64,000 nt of DNA from positions 1-64,000 of the forward strand of contig JASLZX010000002.1 of the NCBI GenBank assembly GCA_030754655.1, written 5' to 3'. Positions 24,756-32,025 of this stretch are shown here, in pieces. The stretch is from UBA8886 sp002731655 (lineage in GTDB: Archaea; Thermoplasmatota; Poseidoniia; MGIII; CG-Epi1). Below the pieces are notes generated by a model. The model was not told where the DNA came from, searched no databases, and worked only from the letters and a program-made list of their open reading frames with translations. The translations under genes were made by a program, and so were the position numbers. How positions within the stretch are numbered: position 1 is the first letter of the stretch; each line of letters starts with the position of its first letter.

Positions 24756-25051
24756 TATTCGCGCCACTTGTGGCGACAGCCTGTGCATTGATAGATGCGC
24801 GTCGCTGGCTCGTCGGCTGCGCGTGTCTGCCGCAGGACCCAGGTAGCCTCGCCATGGCCGCACTTGTCGCAGATGATGGTCGTGCGCGGCAGCGTGCCAT
24901 CGACCGAGTCCATCACCACCTGCTCCTTCTTTTCGCGCTCATGGTCGATCACCTGTACCGCGCCCTTCGCCTGCGTATGGCCGCAGCGGCGGCACGCCAG
25001 CTGGTCGCCTTGCGGGTAGAGCAACCCCTTGCAGCCGGGGCAAATCATCAT
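24752..25051 (-). CDS. Transcription elongation factor TFS (TFIIS/RPB9-like)
   Basis: A 99-residue factor that binds archaeal RNA polymerase and stimulates transcript cleavage in backtracked complexes. The N-terminal zinc ribbon uses C4, C7, C20 and C23. The C-terminal ribbon uses C61, C64, C89 and C92, with the catalytic acidic pair D80-E81 in QTRAADEPATR, and ends CRHKWREY. It has exactly the usual family length. It converges with the propeller gene (4-base overlap), and its start overlaps the stop of the upstream membrane protein. Confidence 0.96.
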   Translation of the reverse strand: MMICPGCKGLLYPQGDQLACRRCGHTQAKGAVQVIDHEREKKEQVVMDSVDGTLPRTTIICDKCGHGEATWVLRQTRAADEPATRIYQCTGCRHKWREY

Positions 25052-25659
25052 GCCTGCACCGACTGGACCATTCGGGTCGCTTCATCGATGCGTACCAGCT
25101 CGGTCCCGAAGGCGACGCAGATTACCAGCCCCTGCTCGACCTCCCAGTAGGCGGCGCGCACTCGCAGGTCACTCCCCTTGAACCAGCCGAAAAAGCCCGA
25201 GGTGCCGGTCACGCTGGCGTCCCATTGCAACAGCTCGGCGGTGTGACCCTGCGAGATGCTGAGCGAGCCGGCGTGACGGCCGTTGCTCAGCTCGGCCTGC
25301 TGCAGCTCCGTCTCCTCCTGCACACGGTCGGCGACCGTCTGTTCAAGGTCGAGCGGCAGGTCGGCGAGCGGGACCAGCGAGCTGAGCGCGATGACGTAGA
25401 GTAGCCCGGTCTTGCCGTCGACTGACTCGTATTCCTGCGTCCGCAGTTTCAGGAGGCCGTTGTACTCCTGCGAGTCAGTCTCATCGGTGTGCTGCCACAG
25501 CGGCTCGATGTTGCTCACATTGGCCGTGAAAGGGTTGACCATCTGCGGGCCGACCAGTACCACTACCAGCCCGACCGTGACCAGCAGGCCGAGGATGCGC
25601 GCCAGCGTGATGCGGCGCGGCCGGTTCCAGCCGCCGAGACGCAGGTCGCTATCGTCCAT
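25048..25659 (-). CDS. Single-pass membrane protein of unknown function
   Basis: A 203-residue protein with a basic N-terminus (about 1-20), one helix at about 21-41 (ILGLLVTVGLVVVLVGP) and an outside domain of about 160 residues with alternating beta strands (KTGLLYVIALSSLVPL, SDLRVRAAYWEVEQGLVICVAFG). No family is recognised. Its stop overlaps the TFS start by 4 bases, so the two are probably cotranscribed, although a functional link with transcription elongation is not evident. Confidence 0.7.
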   Translation of the reverse strand: MDDSDLRLGGWNRPRRITLARILGLLVTVGLVVVLVGPQMVNPFTANVSNIEPLWQHTDETDSQEYNGLLKLRTQEYESVDGKTGLLYVIALSSLVPLADLPLDLEQTVADRVQEETELQQAELSNGRHAGSLSISQGHTAELLQWDASVTGTSGFFGWFKGSDLRVRAAYWEVEQGLVICVAFGTELVRIDEATRMVQSVQA

Positions 25660-25690
25660 GCTGTGCCCCTTTGCTGCCTGCGCTATTAAC

Positions 25691-26035
25691 CTAATCCTCG
25701 CTTATCAGGACTGCCTCGACCGGACAGACCGACTCACAGGCGCGGCAGATGATGCACTCTTCCTCGCGAATCATGATGGCCTTCTTCTCCGAGGCGGAGT
25801 GCCCCGGCGTGTCGAGCCACTCGAACACCTCGACCGGGCAGGCGTCAATGCACGCCCCGTCAGCGATGCAGAGGTCAAAGTCGACGCCGACAATGGTGCC
25901 CCAGATGGCGAGTTTGTCCGACCCGACCCCTTCGTAGGGCTGGTCAGCGCTGGTCCAGATTTCAATCGGCTGGTTCTCGCCGTCGTAGGTCGCCGACTGC
26001 TCGTAGGTAGAAAGGTAGTTCTCGTCGATGGCCAT
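25691..26035 (-). CDS. Sulfolobus/Thermoplasma-type ferredoxin lacking zinc ligands
   Basis: A 114-residue dicluster ferredoxin, probably electron acceptor of 2-oxoacid oxidoreductases. The core from about 44 (WGTIVGVDFDLCIADGAC) closely matches zinc-containing ferredoxins. Cluster I has C56, C62 and C66 with Asp59 at the fourth position, suggesting [3Fe-4S]; cluster II has C94, C97, C100 and C104. The zinc site of the Sulfolobus protein (three His in the N-terminal extension and an Asp after KKA) is missing: the N-terminal part has no His, and KKAD is KKAI. An AT-rich stretch at 26058-26070 probably provides its TATA box. Confidence 0.93.
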   Translation of the reverse strand: MAIDENYLSTYEQSATYDGENQPIEIWTSADQPYEGVGSDKLAIWGTIVGVDFDLCIADGACIDACPVEVFEWLDTPGHSASEKKAIMIREEECIICRACESVCPVEAVLISED

Positions 26036-26089
26036 GATGCGGGCTGATTTCAGGGGCAGTTAATAATGCTATTCTGGACCACGAAACTG

Positions 26090-26096
26090 CTATATC
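26090..26096 (+). promoter_or_regulatory. TATA-like element upstream of aEF-1-beta
   Basis: CTATATC lies 23-29 bases before ATG 26119, the spacing for a leaderless transcript. The ferredoxin gene is transcribed divergently from the same 83-base spacer. Confidence 0.55.
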
Positions 26097-26118
26097 GCCC
26101 CGCCTGCGGTGCGCCGCC

Positions 26119-26385
26119 ATGGGCGAAGTCGCTCTGAAATACAGGCTGATGCCGGAATCCCCGGCAGTCGATACCGTGGCGGTCGTCGCGGCGCTGCCGG
26201 CGGCGCTGCCGGCCGACGCAAAACTGGGCGCGTACGAAGTTTCGCCCTTCGCCTTCGGGCTGATGGCGATTGACGCGCTGGTAATCGGTCCCGACCGCGC
26301 CGGGCTGGTCGACGGAGTCGAGGGCGGACTGGCGTCGCTGGAAGGCATCCAGTCGGTCGAGCTGCTCGAGCAGTCACTGCTCTGA
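26119..26385 (+). CDS. Elongation factor 1-beta (aEF-1B)
   Basis: Nucleotide exchange factor for EF-1A. At 88 residues it has the archaeal length. The ferredoxin-like fold signature is clear: GEVALKYRLMPESPAVDT at the N-terminus, YEVSPFAFGLMAIDALVIGPD in the middle, and GVEGGLASLEGIQSVELLE at the end. The start ATG follows a TATA-like element at 26090. It lies apart from the EF-1A gene but serves the same step of translation. Confidence 0.93.
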   Translation: MGEVALKYRLMPESPAVDTVAVVAALPAALPADAKLGAYEVSPFAFGLMAIDALVIGPDRAGLVDGVEGGLASLEGIQSVELLEQSLL

Positions 26386-26466
26386 TTCGGTCGCCGATTC
26401 GGCTGTTGCCGAAACTCGTTTCGTCTGCGCTCAAGGATTAAGAACCCGACGCGGCTACCGCGGTCA

Positions 26467-27216
26467 ATGGGCGAGTCGCGCGACTACAACCTCGTCAGGC
26501 AGACGCTCGGCCGTGCGCTGCACCTCTGCTTCCGGCCGCGGTATCGCGGGCAGGAGTCGGTGCCGATTGACGGGCCGCTAATCCTCGCCGCCAACCATCT
26601 CTCGCACATCGACCCGGCGTTCATCATGACCGCCACCTCGCGCGAGGTCAGCTACCTCTCCAAGCAGGAGCATTTCGAAGGCCGGATTCGCGGGGCGCTC
26701 TTCGGCCGTATGGGCGTCATCCCGGTCGACCGCGACGGCGACGCTAGTGACGCGCTGGACGCGGCCGAAGTCATCCTGCGTGACGGCGGCGCGGTCGGTA
26801 TATTCCCCGAAGGGACTCGGTCACGCGACGGGCAGCTGGGGCGCGGCCGCACCGGTGCCGCACGGCTGGCGGCCGCCACCGGCGCGGCAGTCGTGCCGGT
26901 CGCCATCCGGGAGACCGACCGCGTCATCCCGGTCGGCAAGCGCGTCCCGCGGCTCTGGCGCCGTTTCTACTACGAGTTCGGCGACCCACTCTATTTCACG
27001 GCAAAGGAGGCGAACCGCGAGGCGCTGCGCGAGTTCACTGACGAAATCATGGACGCCATCACCGCGCTCTCCGAAAAGGCGGGTGACTACTGGCATTCGC
27101 GTCGGCTGCGCACCCGCATGGCCGCCTGGCAGGAGCGTAACGGACTGGGCCGCGCGAAGCTGCGTGCGTCGCTCGACGCGCGGGCGCAGGCGCTTCGAGC
27201 GCGGCTTGGGCGCTAA
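26467..27216 (+). CDS. plsC: PlsC-type 1-acyl-glycerol-3-phosphate acyltransferase
   Basis: A 249-residue member of the PlsC/LPLAT family. The catalytic HX4D motif is NHLSHID (H44, D49), followed by the substrate-binding FPEGTRS at 113-119 and VPVAIRETDRVIP near 143-155. One weak hydrophobic segment lies before the HX4D motif. In Bacteria the family acylates lysophosphatidate to phosphatidate. Its presence beside archaeal ether-lipid genes in this window is notable. The start is ATG 26467. The gene converges with the membrane protein at 27219. Confidence 0.92.
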   Translation: MGESRDYNLVRQTLGRALHLCFRPRYRGQESVPIDGPLILAANHLSHIDPAFIMTATSREVSYLSKQEHFEGRIRGALFGRMGVIPVDRDGDASDALDAAEVILRDGGAVGIFPEGTRSRDGQLGRGRTGAARLAAATGAAVVPVAIRETDRVIPVGKRVPRLWRRFYYEFGDPLYFTAKEANREALREFTDEIMDAITALSEKAGDYWHSRRLRTRMAAWQERNGLGRAKLRASLDARAQALRARLGR

Positions 27217-27218
27217 AA

Positions 27219-27902
27219 CTACTCCCCGGCTGGTTCGGAACTGACGCGGCGAGCATGGTACCGCACTAGCCAGAAACTGGCGGCAAACCCCAGATTGCCC
27301 ATGATCCAGACCCCGGCGTAGAATATGGCGCGTCCCGAATTAGTCAGGTCATTCAGAAACTCGTAAGGGAAGCCACAATTATCGACAAGTGTTTTGCCGC
27401 ACGGAAAACCATCCCTCTGCGAGACGAACGCCTCCATCCAGAAGATATATCCGAAGAATATGACCATATAGATGCCGTACGAGCGCTTCCAGTCCACAAA
27501 CGGTCTGCTGTAGAATACTGCCTCGGCAAACAGTATTACGGACGTACCCAAATGTACGTAATAGTTCTCGAACATGTCAGCGAAGGAATCATACGCCACC
27601 ACTTCTCCGAGCTTCTCCATTGCCCTGAGGACCCAGTAAAGCAGCATGACAATTATGTTGACTCCCATGGCAGCCGCGATGATAGGTTCATCCAGTCTCC
27701 TCTGCCCGTCAAACTCATGCTTGATTGCACACAGCGCTACCAGCAGGTTCAGTGTCAGATTCCAGTTCGACAGGAATGAAAGTCCACCAGCCCACCTTTC
27801 TGCATCGTCGCCGTCGGGACCGATTACGATTGCCTGAACCCAATAGTAGCCGACCAGCGCCAGCGCAACGATGCGGAAAATCCGCCGATTGCTCATTTCC
27901 AT
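27219..27902 (-). CDS. Lower-GC polytopic membrane protein, possibly AIG1/FAR-17a-like
   Basis: A 227-residue protein starting MEMSNRRIFRIVALAL (ATG 27902; Met3 is an alternative), with about six membrane segments. Features such as SNWNLTLNLLVALCAIKHEFDG and HLGTSVILFAEA recall AIG1/FAR-17a hydrolase-like membrane proteins, but this is weak. Base composition is near 50% GC, clearly below neighbours, and codon use differs (AGA, ATA, TTA), suggesting recent acquisition. The open frame extends to 28055, but that part overlaps hisS in another frame and is not credible. Confidence 0.7.
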   Translation of the reverse strand: MEMSNRRIFRIVALALVGYYWVQAIVIGPDGDDAERWAGGLSFLSNWNLTLNLLVALCAIKHEFDGQRRLDEPIIAAAMGVNIIVMLLYWVLRAMEKLGEVVAYDSFADMFENYYVHLGTSVILFAEAVFYSRPFVDWKRSYGIYMVIFFGYIFWMEAFVSQRDGFPCGKTLVDNCGFPYEFLNDLTNSGRAIFYAGVWIMGNLGFAASFWLVRYHARRVSSEPAGE

Positions 27903-27945
27903 GCAGCCCCGTATCGGCGGTCGTTTTTTCAACGCTTGCGCCGTG

Positions 27946-29208
27946 TCAGAGCGCATCCGGCGCGACTTCGCTCTCCGCGCCGCTGGAAAGGTCGCGCACC
28001 TTGACCAGCCCGCGTTCCCATTCCTTCGGCGCGAGCAGCAGCAGCCGCTCGGCACCGCAGCGGTCGGCGTGCTTCAGCGCCCACTTGAGCCGTTTCTCCT
28101 CGAGCACTAGGTCGACGCTGCGCCCTTGCGCCCGCAAGCGGCCGGCGACGTCCATCGCCACCGGCCGTAGCTCGGGATTGAGCGCAAAGACCACGTCCTG
28201 CACGCTGCCGGCCAGCTGCGGCAGCCGGCCGCGGTCCTTGAGCAATTCCAGAATTACCATGTCGCCGAAGCCGAAACCGGTCGCCGGCAGGTCCTTCCCG
28301 CCGAAGGACGAGAGCAGCCGGTCATAGCGGCCGCCGCCGCAGATCGCGCGCAGCTCGCCGCTGCGGTCGTGTGCCTCGAAGACGGAGCCGGTGTAGTAGG
28401 CCAGCCCGCGTACAATCGAGCCGTCGAACTCGAGCCACTTCGTCAGGTCGTAGCCCTCCGCCAGCGCCCAGAGCGACCGCAGCTCGGCGACGGCACCACT
28501 GTCGTCGCCCAGCGCCGCCGCGAGTGCATCAAGATCGCGCAGCCCGAGCACACGCTGGATGGTCGCGACCGCCGTGTTGTCGAGCCCCAGCTTCCCGAGC
28601 TGCGCTGCCGCCTCGTCCGGCGGCAGCTTGCCGAGCTTGTCAACGACAATGCAGACTGCGGCGAACTGCTCGCTTGCGACGCCGACCGAGTCGAGCACTT
28701 CCTGCAGCACCTTGCGGCTGCTGACACGTATGCCGACCTCGGCGGGCGCCAGTCCGACGCGGCCGAAGAAAGAACAGAGCACCGCCAGCAGCTCGACATC
28801 GGCTTCGACGCCAGCGCTGCCCCAGATATCGACGTTCCACTGGTAGTGCTCGCGCCCGCGTCCGCGCTGCATCCGCTCGTAGCGCCAGCACTGCGGAATC
28901 GAGAACCATTTGATGGGCAGCGGTAGCGCCCCGGCGCGCGCCAGCACCATCCGCGCCAGCGACGGTGTCATCTCGGGGCGCAGCGCGACGCGGCGGCCGC
29001 CCTTGTCCTCGAAACCGTAGAGCTGCCCAACGATGTCCTCGCCTGCCTTGCGGGTATAGAGCGCTTCGTGTTCGAGCACCGGCGCGTCATACTCCTCGAA
29101 GCCGTGCAGCTGCGCTGCAGCACGGAAGTGCGAGAAGAGCCAGCTGCGTAACCGCATCTCGTCGGGGTAGAAGTCGCGGGTCCCGCGCACGCCCTGCAGG
29201 TCGCTCAC
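27946..29208 (-). CDS. hisS: Histidyl-tRNA synthetase
   Basis: Charges tRNA-His. It has 420 residues of class II type. Motif 1 region is LRSWLFSHFRAAAQLHGFEE, motif 2 is FSIPQCWRYERMQRGRGREH, the His-specific loop is GLAYYTGSVFEAHD, and motif 3 is PATGFGFGDM. The anticodon-binding domain covers about 325-420. The N-terminus MSDLQGVRGTRDFYPDEMR is characteristic of HisRS. Start ATG 29208, divergent from the carboxyltransferase gene. Confidence 0.97.
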   Translation of the reverse strand: MSDLQGVRGTRDFYPDEMRLRSWLFSHFRAAAQLHGFEEYDAPVLEHEALYTRKAGEDIVGQLYGFEDKGGRRVALRPEMTPSLARMVLARAGALPLPIKWFSIPQCWRYERMQRGRGREHYQWNVDIWGSAGVEADVELLAVLCSFFGRVGLAPAEVGIRVSSRKVLQEVLDSVGVASEQFAAVCIVVDKLGKLPPDEAAAQLGKLGLDNTAVATIQRVLGLRDLDALAAALGDDSGAVAELRSLWALAEGYDLTKWLEFDGSIVRGLAYYTGSVFEAHDRSGELRAICGGGRYDRLLSSFGGKDLPATGFGFGDMVILELLKDRGRLPQLAGSVQDVVFALNPELRPVAMDVAGRLRAQGRSVDLVLEEKRLKWALKHADRCGAERLLLLAPKEWERGLVKVRDLSSGAESEVAPDAL

Positions 29209-29283
29209 GCTGCCGCGAGCGAGGGCGGGGGTTTAGCGTTAGCGGACGCAGCCACCGTTATAGCCGCCAGCCGCTGCCGGCCG

Positions 29284-30828
29284 ATGACGACCCACGAGCG
29301 CATCGAGGAGCTGGAGCAGCGGCTGGCGGAAGCGCAGCGCTCCGACGCGGCGCGAGTCGAGAAGCAACACGCCGCCGGCAAGCTCACCGCGCGCGAGCGG
29401 ATTGAGTTACTGCTTGACGACGGCAGCTTCGTTGAGCTGGACGCGCTGGCGAAGCATCGCAGCGCCAGCTTCGGGATGGAGAAGCGGCGGCCGCCGGGCG
29501 ACGGGGTGGTGACCGGCCACGGCACCATCGAGGGGCGGCCAGTCTACATCTTCGCACAGGACTTCACGGTCTTCGGCGGCGCGTTGGGGGAAGTGCACGC
29601 CAAGAAGATTTGCAAGGTGATGGACCTCGCGACGCGCATGGGGGCGCCGGTCATCGGGCTTAACGACTCGGGCGGCGCGCGCATCCAGGAAGGCGTCGTC
29701 TCGCTGGGCGGCTACGCTGAAATCTTCTGGCGCAACGTCCAGTCGTCGGGAGTCGTCCCGCAAATCTCCCTGATTCTGGGGCCGTGCGCCGGTGGCGCGG
29801 TCTATTCGCCGGCGATTACCGACTTCGTCATCATGGCCGAAGGGACGTCGCACATGTTCATCACCGGCCCCGACGTTATCAAGACCGTAACGCACGAGGA
29901 AATCGGTTTTGAGGAGTTGGGTGGTGCGGAGACCCACGGCTCGCTCTCGGGCGTCGCGCACCTGACCGTACCCGACGAGCAGGCTGCTTTTGCCGAGCTG
30001 CGGCGGCTGCTTGCATTCCTGCCGCAGAACAACCTGGAGCAGCCGCCGCGGCGGGAACCTCCGTCAGGTGACGAGCGGCTGCCGCAGCTCGACAGCCTGA
30101 TGCCCGACAACTCGAACACGCCATACGACATCCGCGAGGTCATCACGGCGGTCGGTGACGAAGGGGACTTCCTGGAGCTGCAACCGGACTGGGCGCAGAA
30201 CATGGTCATCGGCTTCGCGCGCCTCGGCGGCTACCCGGTCGGCATCGTCGCCAACCAGCCGCAACACCTGGCTGGCTGTCTCGACATCGACGCGTCGGTG
30301 AAGGGGGCGCGCTTCGTGCGATTCTGCGACGCGTTCAACCTGCCCCTCATCACGTTCGTCGACGTTCCCGGCTTCCTGCCGGGGCGCGAGCAGGAGCATG
30401 GCGGCATCATCCGCCACGGCGCCAAGCTGCTCTACGCCTTCGCCGAGGCGTCCGTCCCGAAGCTGACGGTGATAACGCGCAAGGCGTACGGCGGCGCGTA
30501 TGACGTGATGGCGTCCAAGCACATCCGTGCCGACCTGAACCTAGCGTGGCCGACCGCTGAAATCGCGGTGATGGGCTCCGAGGGGGCGGTGAATATCATC
30601 TTCCGCAAGGAACTGGCCGCCGCCAGCGACCCCGACCGGAAGCGGCGCGAGCTGACCGACGAGTATCGCGAGAAGTTCGCGTCGCCCTGGATTGCCGCCG
30701 AAATGGGATACATCGACCGCGTCATTTTCCCGCGCGATACGCGCGTCGAACTGCTGCGCGGACTCGAGCGCTTTGGGAGCAAGCGCGAACCGCGCCCGAA
30801 GCGCAAGCACGGCAACATTCCACTTTAA
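29284..30828 (+). CDS. pccB: Acyl-CoA (propionyl-CoA) carboxylase carboxyltransferase subunit
   Basis: A 514-residue beta subunit of biotin-dependent acyl-CoA carboxylase, which transfers carboxylate from biotin to acetyl- or propionyl-CoA. It has the two crotonase-like halves. The N-terminal half carries IGLNDSGGARIQEGV and ILGPCAGGAVYSPA; the C-terminal half carries VGIVANQP, ARFVRFCDAFNLPLITFVDV and GGAYDVMAS. Biotin carboxylase and biotin carrier subunits are not in the window. The ATG at 29284 follows a short divergent spacer. Acceptor specificity cannot be decided; PccB-like is most probable. Confidence 0.93.
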   Translation: MTTHERIEELEQRLAEAQRSDAARVEKQHAAGKLTARERIELLLDDGSFVELDALAKHRSASFGMEKRRPPGDGVVTGHGTIEGRPVYIFAQDFTVFGGALGEVHAKKICKVMDLATRMGAPVIGLNDSGGARIQEGVVSLGGYAEIFWRNVQSSGVVPQISLILGPCAGGAVYSPAITDFVIMAEGTSHMFITGPDVIKTVTHEEIGFEELGGAETHGSLSGVAHLTVPDEQAAFAELRRLLAFLPQNNLEQPPRREPPSGDERLPQLDSLMPDNSNTPYDIREVITAVGDEGDFLELQPDWAQNMVIGFARLGGYPVGIVANQPQHLAGCLDIDASVKGARFVRFCDAFNLPLITFVDVPGFLPGREQEHGGIIRHGAKLLYAFAEASVPKLTVITRKAYGGAYDVMASKHIRADLNLAWPTAEIAVMGSEGAVNIIFRKELAAASDPDRKRRELTDEYREKFASPWIAAEMGYIDRVIFPRDTRVELLRGLERFGSKREPRPKRKHGNIPL

Positions 30829-30848
30829 TACTCATCGATGTGAAAAAT

Positions 30849-31325
30849 ATGACTGAAATCCTACAAGCTGGAGACCCTGCTCCCCGCTTCGAAGCGGTTG
30901 ACCAGGACGGTACGGCCGTTGCGCTGGCCGACTTCGCCGGCCGCTGGCTGCTGCTCTACTTCTATCCGCGCGATGATACGCCGGGTTGCACCATCGAGGC
31001 GCAGGAATTCACGGCGCTCGCCGCCGAGTTTGCAGCGCTCGAGTGCGATATTGTCGGCGTCTCACCCGATTCGCCGCAGAAGCACTGCAACTTCATCGCG
31101 AAATACGGCCTCGGTGTACGCCTGCTCGCCGACCCGGACCGCGTGGTGATGGCGCCTTACGGAGCATGGCGACTGAAGAAAAACTACGGCCGCGAATACA
31201 TGGGCGTCGCGCGCTCGACCTTCCTCGTAGCCCCTGACGGCACGGTCGCGTGGGCGTGGCCCAACGTACGCACCAAGGGGCACGCGGCGAAGGTGCTGGC
31301 GGAGCTGGAAGCGCAGCGTGGCTGA
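30849..31325 (+). CDS. bcp: Peroxiredoxin, Bcp/PrxQ family
   Basis: A 158-residue thiol peroxidase reducing hydroperoxides. The peroxidatic Cys is C47 in YPRDDTPGCTIEA. The usual resolving Cys five residues later is Gln (Q52), while C66 and C80 remain, so the protein is either 1-Cys or uses an atypical partner. Start ATG 30849 chosen; GTG 30840 would add three residues. The 3' end overlaps the flavin-binding protein gene by 8 bases, so the two form an operon possibly concerned with oxidative stress. Confidence 0.92.
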   Translation: MTEILQAGDPAPRFEAVDQDGTAVALADFAGRWLLLYFYPRDDTPGCTIEAQEFTALAAEFAALECDIVGVSPDSPQKHCNFIAKYGLGVRLLADPDRVVMAPYGAWRLKKNYGREYMGVARSTFLVAPDGTVAWAWPNVRTKGHAAKVLAELEAQRG

Positions 31326-31968
31326 CCTCGAGCGGACCGGCCGCAGCCAGCCCATGCGGCATTCCGAACGCGGCAGCTTCGACCGCGAGACGGTCAACGC
31401 CATCCTGGACGCGGCGCTGCTCTGTCACGTCGGGTATGTGTTTGACGGCGCGCCGCTGGTGACGCCGACGCTTTTCTGGCGCGATGGCGAGCGCGTCTTC
31501 TGGCACGGCTCCGCCGCCAGCCGGGCGTTGCGGACGCAAGCGGAGTGCAAGGTCTGCCTGACGGTGAGCCTGCTCGACGGCATCGTGCTGTCGCGCTCGG
31601 CTTTCAACCACTCGGTCAACTACCGCTCGGTGATGCTTTTCGGGACGGCCCGGAGCGTTGATGACTCCGGGGAAAAACTGATGGCACTTGAGAAGCTCAT
31701 GGAGCGCATCGCACGCGGCCGCTGGGGCGAAGTGCGCCAGCCGACAGAGTCGGAACTGAAAGCGACCAGCGTGCTCTGGATGGATATCAGGGAAGGTGCA
31801 GCCAAGATTCGTGCTATCCCCGTCGGTGACGAACCGGCAGACCGGGACCAGCCGGTCTGGGCCGGGGTGGTCCCAATCATGACTAGCCTCGGCGAGCCGG
31901 AGCCGGCAGCGGGGCTGGCAAGCGATATCGAGATGCCAGGCTACCTGTCGAAAATCAGGCTATCATAG
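31318..31968 (+). CDS. Pyridoxamine 5'-phosphate oxidase-like flavin-binding protein
   Basis: A 216-residue split-barrel protein of the NimA/COG3467 type. Typical elements are HSERGSFDRETVNAILDAALLCHVGYV, PLVTPTLFWRDGERVFWHGS, CLTVSLLDGIVLSR and the NYRSVMLFGTA strand that contacts FMN. Substrate unknown. The GTG start lies inside the end of the peroxiredoxin gene. A strong hairpin begins right after its stop. Confidence 0.88.
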   Translation: MADLERTGRSQPMRHSERGSFDRETVNAILDAALLCHVGYVFDGAPLVTPTLFWRDGERVFWHGSAASRALRTQAECKVCLTVSLLDGIVLSRSAFNHSVNYRSVMLFGTARSVDDSGEKLMALEKLMERIARGRWGEVRQPTESELKATSVLWMDIREGAAKIRAIPVGDEPADRDQPVWAGVVPIMTSLGEPEPAAGLASDIEMPGYLSKIRLS

Positions 31969-32012
31969 GGCGGCGGGCTGGCGCCCGCCGCCGGTTCAGT
32001 TCAGGTTTTTTT
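31969..32012 (+). terminator. Hairpin plus T-tract terminator
   Basis: The arms GGCGGCGGGC and GCCCGCCGCC (31969-31978 and 31983-31992) pair perfectly around TGGC, one base after the stop codon. A run of seven T at 32006-32012 follows. It lies between convergent genes and probably ends the carboxyltransferase-peroxiredoxin run; the reverse orientation may serve groEL. Confidence 0.65.
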
Positions 32013-32025
32013 GTAACAAACAGGA

